Origin: Candidatus Peregrinibacteria bacterium
GTDB taxonomy: Bacteria; Patescibacteriota; Gracilibacteria; UBA1369; JACRIC01
Assembly (NCBI GenBank): GCA_016235915.1
Contig: JACRIC010000045.1
Coordinates: 1-5,325 of the forward strand
Direction of reading: 5' to 3'
Length of the DNA: 5,325 bases
How positions within the stretch are numbered: the first letter of the stretch is position 1; each line of letters opens with the position of its first letter. The notes under the pieces were generated by a model. The model had not been told where the DNA came from and made no database searches. It was given only the letters and a program-made list of their open reading frames with translations. Positions 1 to 4,623 of this stretch are shown one piece after another. The position numbers and the translations under genes were made by a program.

Positions 1-651
1 AACCACCACTGTCTTCCCCGCAAACAGCACATTAGAAGCCCGGAGCAGTCCATCCATCGTTGACTGCCCTGTCCCATAATAATTATACATGAGGTGCTTC
101 GTCTTATTGTCATTCACCGCGATCATGGGATATTTCAAAGCGCCGTCTTTCTCCATCGCCTTCAGCCGAATAACCCCCGTGGTCGTCTCCTCGCACCCGC
201 CGATAATCTCAGGAATCAGCCCAGCGTGTTTTTTATGAATTTCACTCACTAGATCGCACCCATCGTCAATCGTAATATGCGGTCGAAACTCGATAATTTT
301 CCCAAGAAAACGATAATAGTCGGCCGAAGTTTCCCCTTTATACGCGTACACTTGCACTCCTTCCTTGGCTAGCGCCGCCGCAGTGTCGTCTTGCGTGGAC
401 AGGGGATTGCAACCTGTGATCGCCACCTCCGCGCCTCCTGCCCGAAGCGTCCGCACCAGCACACCCGTTTCTTTGGTCACATGGAGCGCCATGCCGATTC
501 GAAGACCTGTCAAAGGTTTTTCGCGCTGAAAACGGTCGCGCACCACAAGCAGGGCTTTCATATTGCGTTCAGCGACTTCCATATTCATAAGGCCGGCAGG
601 GGAGAGTTTGATGTCTTTTACAGAATAGTTTTTAAGGTTTGTAAAGTTCAT
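1..651 (-). CDS. ahcY: S-adenosylhomocysteine hydrolase, N-terminal 217 residues (3' end beyond window edge)
   Basis: This enzyme reversibly splits S-adenosyl-L-homocysteine into adenosine and homocysteine in the cytosol, relieving product inhibition of methyltransferases; it uses bound NAD. The visible part is the N-terminal substrate domain. Family signatures are present in order: MALHVTKET (54-62, His57), CNPLSTQDD (81-89), TIDDGCDL (127-134, Asp130), CEETTTG (153-159, Glu155), AVNDNKTK (178-185, Lys185) and YGTGQS (192-197), followed by the AGK turn leading into the NAD domain. The YGTGQS form is that of the shorter archaeal/Thermotoga-type enzymes. The reading frame is open at base 1, so about half of a ~400-residue protein is missing. 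The start ATG (651-649) lies inside a 9-nt repeat and overlaps the preceding stop as ATGA; NYSVKDI at residues 8-14 is where family proteins normally begin, which supports this start. Position 189, the catalytic Asp in the rat enzyme, is Tyr here. The gene is probably co-transcribed with metK. Confidence 0.96.
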   Translation of the reverse strand, partial: MNFTNLKNYSVKDIKLSPAGLMNMEVAERNMKALLVVRDRFQREKPLTGLRIGMALHVTKETGVLVRTLRAGGAEVAITGCNPLSTQDDTAAALAKEGVQVYAYKGETSADYYRFLGKIIEFRPHITIDDGCDLVSEIHKKHAGLIPEIIGGCEETTTGVIRLKAMEKDGALKYPMIAVNDNKTKHLMYNYYGTGQSTMDGLLRASNVLFAGKTVVV

Positions 652-669
652 AAGGTTCGTAAAGTTATT
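634..669 (+). repeat. Four-unit 9-nt tandem repeat (AARGTTCRT), left array
   Basis: The four consecutive units are AAGGTTTGT (634-642), AAAGTTCAT (643-651), AAGGTTCGT (652-660) and AAAGTTATT (661-669). A more degenerate unit, ATAGTTTTT, precedes them at 625-633. On the minus strand the period equals three codons and lies in the ahcY frame, where units read as ATG AAC TTT or ACG AAC CTT. The array supplies the ahcY start codon, its first few codons and the stop of the four-helix ORF. Confidence 0.85.
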
Positions 670-884
670 TTTGAGAATGTAAATATTTGATGAAATTCAC
701 GATTTGATCTTCTTTCAAAACCTTCTGCGATATTATTCATAATAGAAACACTTGCTTTCTGAATTTGATCTTTTAAACCAAAATCTTTGGTAAGTTTTTC
801 ATTGTGCGTTAATTGATAAATCAATAAAGTCAATTCTTTCGCTTTTTGCCAAGCCTGAATTTCCTCAAATTGCGAAATTTTCAT
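648..884 (-). CDS. Truncated four-helix-bundle protein (23S rRNA intervening-sequence protein type)
   Basis: This 78-residue ORF matches the start of the four-helix-bundle family first found in 23S rRNA intervening sequences. The molecular function of that family is not established. Recognisable pieces are FEEIQAWQKAKEL (6-18, helix 1), FGLKDQIQKASVSI (35-48, helix 2) and NNIAEGFERRSNREF (50-64, the family's most conserved stretch). Full-length members are about 115-120 residues, so helix 3 is cut short and helix 4 is missing. The last residues, ITLRTL, are read from the flanking 9-nt repeats and not from family sequence. The ORF is clearly AT-rich (about 26% GC by hand count over 661-840) against 50-68% in ahcY segments I counted. 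It starts 14 nt after the metK stop, and its TGA stop overlaps the ahcY start (ATGA). No Shine-Dalgarno sequence is visible. It could be a decayed remnant or a still-translated short coupling ORF. Confidence 0.8.
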   Translation of the reverse strand: MKISQFEEIQAWQKAKELTLLIYQLTHNEKLTKDFGLKDQIQKASVSIMNNIAEGFERRSNREFHQIFTFSKITLRTL

Positions 885-909
885 TAACTTTATGAACTTT
901 ACAAACTAT
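883..909 (-). repeat. Three-unit 9-nt repeat, right array, inverted relative to the left one
   Basis: Read on the minus strand the units are ATAGTTTGT (909-901), AAAGTTCAT (900-892) and AAAGTTAAT (891-883). These are the same units as in the left array but on the opposite strand. The array covers the metK stop codon (901-899) and the whole metK to four-helix intergenic gap, ending just before the ATG at 884-882. Confidence 0.8.
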
Positions 910-2059
910 CTCTCAAACTTCCTGCCTTATCCGTCTTCTCCCACGTAAAACTCTCCAAATCATCCATCCGTCCAAAATGTCCGTACGACGCGGTTTTTTT
1001 ATAAATCGGCCGCCGCAGATTCAATATCCGAATAATCCCTGCCGGTGTAAAATCAAAATGTCTCTGTATGAGCTCCGATATTTTTTCATCAGAAATTTTC
1101 CCGGTACCAAAAGTATCCACAAAAATGGAAACCGGCTTGGCGACGCCAATCGCATACGCAACCTGAATTTCGCATTTATCCGCCAATCCAGCCGCTACCA
1201 CATTTTTTGCCGCATACCGCGCCATATACGCCCCGCTCCGATCTACTTTTGAAGGATCTTTCCCTGAAAAACATCCTCCTCCGTGCCGTCCCATCCCTCC
1301 ATATGTATCCACAATAATTTTCCGACCCGTAAGTCCCGAATCTCCTGGAGGTCCGCCAATAATAAATTTTCCAGTCGGATTCACATGAAAAACCGTTCGA
1401 TCATTGAGGAGATCCCCGCAAACCGGCCGAATCACATGTTCAATCACCTCGCGCTCGATTTGGTCATGCAAAACATCGGGATTGTGTTGTGTGGAAATCA
1501 CGACCGTATCAATCCTCACAGGCTTCCCATTCTCATATTCCACCGTGACTTGGCTTTTGCCATCCGGCCGCAGATAAGTCATACCATTACTTTGAGCCCT
1601 TCGAACCTCTGCCAAACGCCGCGTCAATTTATGGGCAAAAATAATCGGCATGGGCATAAATTCAGGCGTTTCATTGGTCGCATAACCGAACATCATTCCT
1701 TGATCTCCCGCGCCTTGCTCTTTGTGAAGACCGCTCCCATCTACTCCTTGCGCAATATCCGGACTCTGCTCGTCAATCGCCGTCAAAACCGCACACGCTT
1801 TATAATCAAAACCATACGTAGCGTCATTGTAACCAATATTGTAAATGGTTTCGCGGGCAATTTTTGGAATATCCACATAGCAAGTCGTAGTGATTTCGCC
1901 GGCAACAAAAACAAGGCCGGTAGTGACGAGACATTCGCACGCCACTCGCGCCATGGGATCTTTGGAGTAAATGGCATCGAGCACCGCATCCGAAATTTGA
2001 TCCGCGATTTTATCGGGATGCCCTTCGGTAACCGATTCGGAAGTTAAAAATTGCTTCAT
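899..2059 (-). CDS. metK: S-adenosylmethionine synthetase (methionine adenosyltransferase)
   Basis: This cytosolic enzyme makes S-adenosylmethionine from methionine and ATP, releasing phosphate and pyrophosphate, and is normally a tetramer needing Mg2+ and K+. At 386 residues it is full length for the bacterial family. Visible signatures are [11 protein letters not shown] (7-17, with the catalytic-site His14 and Asp16), the hexapeptide GAGDQG (116-121), [13 protein letters not shown] (235-247) and the P-loop-like GGGCFSGKD (260-268). This last motif is usually GGGAFSGKD, so residue 263 is Cys in place of Ala. The C-terminal domain ends with the usual TASYGHFGR (356-364) region. The ATG at 2059 gives the standard [11 protein letters not shown]-terminus. 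It lies 18 nt after the stop of the upstream SDR gene, with no good Shine-Dalgarno sequence at normal spacing. The TAA stop lies within the right 9-nt repeat array. It is probably co-transcribed with ahcY, its partner in the methyl cycle; no SAM riboswitch fits in the 18-nt gap. Confidence 0.98.
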   Translation of the reverse strand: MKQFLTSESVTEGHPDKIADQISDAVLDAIYSKDPMARVACECLVTTGLVFVAGEITTTCYVDIPKIARETIYNIGYNDATYGFDYKACAVLTAIDEQSPDIAQGVDGSGLHKEQGAGDQGMMFGYATNETPEFMPMPIIFAHKLTRRLAEVRRAQSNGMTYLRPDGKSQVTVEYENGKPVRIDTVVISTQHNPDVLHDQIEREVIEHVIRPVCGDLLNDRTVFHVNPTGKFIIGGPPGDSGLTGRKIIVDTYGGMGRHGGGCFSGKDPSKVDRSGAYMARYAAKNVVAAGLADKCEIQVAYAIGVAKPVSIFVDTFGTGKISDEKISELIQRHFDFTPAGIIRILNLRRPIYKKTASYGHFGRMDDLESFTWEKTDKAGSLRDSL

Positions 2060-2077
2060 AAAAGTAGGAAAAAGAAT

Positions 2078-3040
2078 TTACCCTTCTTTTTTAAACCATT
2101 CAATCGTCTTTTGCAATCCCTCCTCAAGAGAAACATTCGGCGAAAATCCAAGAGTCTCTTTCGCCAGCGAAATATCAGGACATCTTCGTCGCGGATCATC
2201 GGTCAACGCAGAATGAAAACTCACCATGCTTCTCGAATTGGTAAGTCGAATAATCAGCGCCGCAAGAGCGTGAATCGATGTTTCTTCGGGATTGCCGAGA
2301 TTGATCGGGCCGAAAAGCGGGGACTCACCCTTCATCGCAGAAATCAGCCCATCCACCATATCCGAAACATAGCAAAACGACCGCGTCTGCGAACCGTCGC
2401 CATTTAAGGAGAGAGCCATTCCGCTCAAAGCCTGCATAATAAAATTCGGAATCACTCGTCCATCGTTTTGGCGCATTCGCGGACCGTACGTATTAAAAAT
2501 ACGAATAATAGTAATGGGAAGGCTATAAATTCGCGAGTAGTGGACACAAAGACTTTCCGCGTAACGTTTGCCTTCATCATAGCAAGATCGCGGGCCGATC
2601 GGATTGACATTTCCAGAATAATCCTCTTTTTGCGGATGAATGAGAGGATCGCCGTAAACCTCCGATGTCGAGGCAAAAAGAACGCGGGTTTTTGTTGGCA
2701 ACGCGAAATCGAGAATATTTTTTGTGCCCTCGGAAGACGCAAGCAAGGTTTCGAGCGGATATTTTTGATAATCAATGGGGGAAGCCGGACACGCGAGATG
2801 AAAAATAAAGTCAAGCGGCTCACTGCCGAGTGTTTTGACCAGCCCTCCTCGAAATTTCAGCGGCTGAACAATATCATGTCGAATGAGTGAAAAACTTGGA
2901 TTTTTCACAAATCCAGCCACATTTTCTTCCGATCCCGTAAGAAAATTATCCAGCGCGACAACCGTATGTCCGGCAAGAAGGAGTTTTTCGCAGAGATGAC
3001 TTCCGATAAATCCGGCGCCGCCGGTGACGAGAATACGCAT
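2078..3040 (-). CDS. UDP-glucuronate decarboxylase (UDP-xylose synthase), extended SDR family
   Basis: The predicted reaction is NAD-dependent oxidation and decarboxylation of UDP-glucuronate to UDP-xylose, a sugar donor for surface glycans. The 320-residue protein is a complete extended SDR. It has the NAD-binding GGAGFIG (7-13) with Asp31 at the end of beta-2, the STSEVYG active-site strand (124-130) and the YxxxK catalytic pair Tyr154/Lys158. Features typical of the decarboxylase subgroup rather than of GalE or dTDP-glucose dehydratase are HLACPASPIDYQ (81-92), NPIGPRSCYDEGKRYAE (146-162), TRSFCYVSDMVDG (219-231), INLGNPEE (246-253) and DDPRRRCPDI (281-290). The ATG at 3040 puts the Rossmann motif at the extreme N-terminus, as normal. 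It is the first gene of the minus-strand block, 18 nt before metK, but its role matches the divergent polysaccharide genes. Substrate assignment rests on family motifs only; a closely related nucleotide-sugar epimerase is the main alternative. Confidence 0.9.
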   Translation of the reverse strand: MRILVTGGAGFIGSHLCEKLLLAGHTVVALDNFLTGSEENVAGFVKNPSFSLIRHDIVQPLKFRGGLVKTLGSEPLDFIFHLACPASPIDYQKYPLETLLASSEGTKNILDFALPTKTRVLFASTSEVYGDPLIHPQKEDYSGNVNPIGPRSCYDEGKRYAESLCVHYSRIYSLPITIIRIFNTYGPRMRQNDGRVIPNFIMQALSGMALSLNGDGSQTRSFCYVSDMVDGLISAMKGESPLFGPINLGNPEETSIHALAALIIRLTNSRSMVSFHSALTDDPRRRCPDISLAKETLGFSPNVSLEEGLQKTIEWFKKEG

Positions 3041-3048
3041 GTAAAAAA

Positions 3049-3077
3049 TTGTGGTAAAAAGCTCAATATGGTATATT
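3049..3077 (+). promoter_or_regulatory. Candidate sigma-70-type promoter for hicBA and the glycan genes
   Basis: A TTGTGG -35 element (3049-3054) is separated by exactly 17 bp from a TATATT -10 element (3072-3077, five of six consensus bases). Transcription would begin near 3084, giving a leader of about 18 nt before hicB. The -35 matches the consensus only in its TTG half. There is no other gap upstream of this four-gene plus-strand unit. Confidence 0.5.
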
Positions 3078-3086
3078 TAATGTACC
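3070..3086. promoter_or_regulatory. Imperfect palindrome GGTATATTTAATGTACC, candidate operator
   Basis: The two 8-bp arms, GGTATATT and AATGTACC, are complementary at seven of eight positions around a central T. The site covers the predicted plus-strand -10 box and transcription start, where a bound repressor would block transcription. HicBA operons are commonly autoregulated, so HicB or the HicAB complex is the natural candidate. However, this HicB shows no clear DNA-binding domain. Confidence 0.45.
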
Positions 3087-3089
3087 TTT

Positions 3090-3118
3090 ATCATAGATGC
3101 CATGGCAAATACAATAAA
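3090..3118 (-). promoter_or_regulatory. Weak candidate promoter for the minus-strand block
   Basis: On the minus strand TATGAT (3095-3090, five of six -10 consensus bases) has TTTATT (3118-3113) 17 bp upstream as a poor -35 element. Transcription would start near 3083, about 43 nt before the decarboxylase ATG and within the palindrome at 3070-3086. If real, the two divergent promoters overlap and could share a regulator. The -35 match is only three of six bases. Confidence 0.25.
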
Positions 3119-3374
3119 AATAGATTTTAACAGCCAGATTTGGAAAGAAGGAAAAATGTATGTTGCCTATACGCGAGAACTCGATATTTCTTCCTGCGGA
3201 GGAACCAAAGAAAAGGCAAAAAAAAATTTACGCGAGGCTGTGGAGGGATTTCTTGAGGAGGCCGAACGAATGGGAACTTTACAAAATATTTTACGGGAGG
3301 GAGGATTTGTTGACGGAGAACAAATGTGGCAGGCGCCAAAAATATTTATAGAAAGATTAAGCATAGCTTTGTGA
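3102..3374 (+). CDS. hicB: HicB-family antitoxin
   Basis: This is the predicted antitoxin of a type II HicAB module; HicB proteins bind and neutralise the HicA mRNA-degrading toxin. The 90-residue protein has the HicB partial RNase H-like fold pattern: strand KIDFNSQIWKEGKMYVAYT (6-24), then the turn LDISSCGGTKEKA (27-39) and the helix KKNLREAVEGFLEEAE (40-55). The C-terminal 24 residues (from GGFVDGEQ to the strand KIFIERLSIAL) are too short for the helix-turn-helix or ribbon-helix-helix domain that many longer HicB proteins carry. The ATG at 3102 follows the candidate promoter by about 18 nt with no Shine-Dalgarno sequence. The gene is first in its unit, 8 nt before hicA, giving antitoxin-first order. 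Assignment rests on fold pattern, size and the adjoining toxin gene. Confidence 0.82.
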   Translation: MANTIKIDFNSQIWKEGKMYVAYTRELDISSCGGTKEKAKKNLREAVEGFLEEAERMGTLQNILREGGFVDGEQMWQAPKIFIERLSIAL

Positions 3375-3379
3375 AAGGA
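3375..3379 (+). promoter_or_regulatory. Shine-Dalgarno-like AAGGA before hicA
   Basis: AAGGA lies 3 nt before the ATG at 3383, which is slightly short spacing. It is the clearest Shine-Dalgarno match in a window where most genes lack one. It favours 3383 as the hicA start over the in-frame ATG at 3326 inside hicB. Confidence 0.45.
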
Positions 3380-3382
3380 AAT

Positions 3383-3619
3383 ATGTCTAAAATTACCTCG
3401 ATAAGCTATAAAATTCTTTCGAAAGTTTTAGAAAAAGATGGATTTTCTTTGAGTAGGCAAAAAGGCGATCATCTCATTTATGTCAAAAAAGGCATCATTC
3501 GGCCGATTGTAATACCGATGTATGAAAATTTGCCGATATTTGTTATAAAAAATAATTTGCGAACAGCAGGTATAAATCGAAAAAAATATTTCGAAATTTT
3601 GAGGAGAACAAAAAAGTAA
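3383..3619 (+). CDS. hicA: HicA-family mRNA interferase toxin
   Basis: HicA toxins are small double-stranded-RNA-binding-like proteins that cleave mRNA independently of translation and stop growth until HicB binds them. This 78-residue protein has the family layout: an N-terminal helix carrying SYKILSKVLEKDGF (8-21), the strand with the catalytic-position His30 in QKGDHLIYVKKG (26-37), a second strand RPIVIPMYENLPI (40-52), and the C-terminal helices NLRTAGINRKKYFEIL (58-73). The Gly-x-His pattern matches the usual GSH. No residue essential to the family appears lost, so the toxin looks intact. It follows hicB by 8 nt and precedes the glycosyltransferase by 5 nt. The DNA here is AT-rich (about 22% GC over 3541-3600 by hand count), suggesting acquisition by transfer. 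Confidence 0.87.
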   Translation: MSKITSISYKILSKVLEKDGFSLSRQKGDHLIYVKKGIIRPIVIPMYENLPIFVIKNNLRTAGINRKKYFEILRRTKK

Positions 3620-3624
3620 AGACC

Positions 3625-4623
3625 ATGCCGAAAATTTCCATTATCATTATCAATTACAACGCTGAAAAAACGATTGGCTCTTGCCTGAATTCCGTATTGA
3701 CGCAGTCGTGGCATAAAAAAGAAATTATCATCATCGACAATGCCTCAACCGATCGATCTCTTGAAATCCTAAAAACGAATTTTTCATCGGTAAAAATTAT
3801 AAAAAACACCGAAAATTTCGGATACAGCAAAGCCGCGAATCAAGGTATCAGAGAAACAGACGGCGACTTTGTCATGATTATGAATCCGGACATCGTTCTC
3901 GAACCCGATTACATTGAAAAAATTCTCGAATGTGCCGAAAAACATCCAAAAACAGGCGCATTTTCAGGAAAACTTCTGAAATACAACTTTGAACTCGGAA
4001 TAAAAACGAATATTTTTGATTCCACGGGACTGTATTGTTATCGCAATCGCCGAATCATCGATCGAGGGCAAGGACTGAAGGATTTTGGACAGTACGAAAA
4101 CGAAGAAGAGGTTTTTGGCGTTACCGGAGCCGCGCCGATCTATCGGAGGGAAGCATTGGAAATGGTAAAGATAAACGACGAATATTTCGACGAAGATTTT
4201 TTTATGTACAAAGAAGATATCGACCTGACATGGCGCATGCGCCTTTTCGGCTGGAGCAGTTATTACGTGCCAAAAGCGGTCTCGTATCACGGCCGCGGAA
4301 CGGGAGTGTTGAAACGTTTTACTCACTGGGAGGTCGCGAAAAATCGTCGTCGCCTTTCCCGTTTCCAAAAATCGCTCGCCTACAGAAATCAGCGTCTCAT
4401 GCAGATAAAAAACGAAATGCCGAAAAATTTTATAAAAGACGCGCTCCAGATTTTCGTAAAAGAGTTCCTTATTTTGGGATATATCGTTGTGCGGGAGCCA
4501 TATCTTCTCTCCTCCGTTTACGAACTGCTCAAAACCATTCCCAAAGCGATAAAAAAGCGTAAAATCATCATGAATCGCAAAATCGCATCGCAGGAAAGCA
4601 TGCAAAAATGGTTTCAGTCATGA
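3625..4623 (+). CDS. GT2-family glycosyltransferase (rhamnosyltransferase-like)
   Basis: The predicted role is transfer of a sugar from a nucleotide donor to a lipid-linked saccharide during surface polysaccharide assembly, on the cytoplasmic side of the membrane. The 332-residue protein has a GT-A fold signature: ISIIIINYN (4-12), IIIIDNASTD (34-43), the NFGYSKAANQG stretch (64-74), the metal-binding DxD-equivalent NPD (87-89), GVTGAAPIYRREAL (165-178) and the catalytic-base region KEDIDLTWRMR (196-206), followed by His222. The N-terminal motif set is that of the WbbL/rhamnosyltransferase-like branch of GT2. Donor and acceptor cannot be read from sequence. The C-terminal 80 residues are basic with one hydrophobic stretch (LQIFVKEFLILGYIVV, 274-289) that may hold the protein to the membrane. 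It starts 5 nt after hicA without a Shine-Dalgarno sequence, and its TGA stop overlaps the next start as ATGA, implying translational coupling. Confidence 0.93.
   Translation: MPKISIIIINYNAEKTIGSCLNSVLTQSWHKKEIIIIDNASTDRSLEILKTNFSSVKIIKNTENFGYSKAANQGIRETDGDFVMIMNPDIVLEPDYIEKILECAEKHPKTGAFSGKLLKYNFELGIKTNIFDSTGLYCYRNRRIIDRGQGLKDFGQYENEEEVFGVTGAAPIYRREALEMVKINDEYFDEDFFMYKEDIDLTWRMRLFGWSSYYVPKAVSYHGRGTGVLKRFTHWEVAKNRRRLSRFQKSLAYRNQRLMQIKNEMPKNFIKDALQIFVKEFLILGYIVVREPYLLSSVYELLKTIPKAIKKRKIIMNRKIASQESMQKWFQS

Larger units (their letters stand above)
634..909. other. IVS-like cassette: inverted repeats flanking the four-helix ORF
   Basis: The 21-nt segment 637-657 is the inverted copy of 886-906 with 20 of 21 positions matching (one A/G difference). 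The enclosed 228 nt (658-885) contain almost the whole four-helix ORF. In the minus-strand transcript the two copies would pair into a stem of about 20 bp, closing a loop that carries the ORF. This is the same plan as 23S rRNA intervening sequences, which encode the same protein family and have complementary ends. That it behaves or once behaved as an inserted unit is inferred from the repeats, the low GC and the position between two housekeeping genes. No target-site duplication was identified. Confidence 0.55.

Noticed and set aside
634..669. The short repeats as a CRISPR fragment
   Set aside because: Units are only 9 nt and directly adjacent with no spacers.
391..690. A 99-codon plus-strand open frame across the ahcY start and the repeat array
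   Set aside because: Its tail (KVCKVHKVRKV) is simply the 9-nt repeat read on the plus strand, and the rest is antisense to ahcY.
1271..1273. Cys263 in the Met[10 protein letters not shown] loop, where Ala is usual
   Set aside because: The neighbouring Gly, Ser, Lys and Asp residues are all kept and a small residue is retained, so it is most likely a neutral variant.
1283..2047. A 254-codon open frame on the plus strand opposite metK
   Set aside because: It lies wholly inside the clear metK gene on the other strand, and its composition (rich in Arg, Asn, His, Ile) resembles no protein family; it is an antisense shadow.
3326..3382. An earlier in-frame ATG for hicA at 3326
   Set aside because: It would add 19 residues overlapping hicB with no family similarity; the ATG at 3383 has an AAGGA before it and gives the normal HicA length.
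3964..4605. A 213-codon open frame on the minus strand opposite the GT2 gene, with a 175-codon frame at 4035-4562 on the plus strand
   Set aside because: Both overlap the GT2 gene, whose motifs are intact throughout, and neither shows family motifs.
4620..4623. Possible recoding of TGA as glycine, as in Gracilibacteria-type genomes
   Set aside because: The TGA here ends a complete GT2 protein and overlaps the next start as ATGA; other TGA codons at 648-650 and 3372-3374 also sit at natural gene ends.
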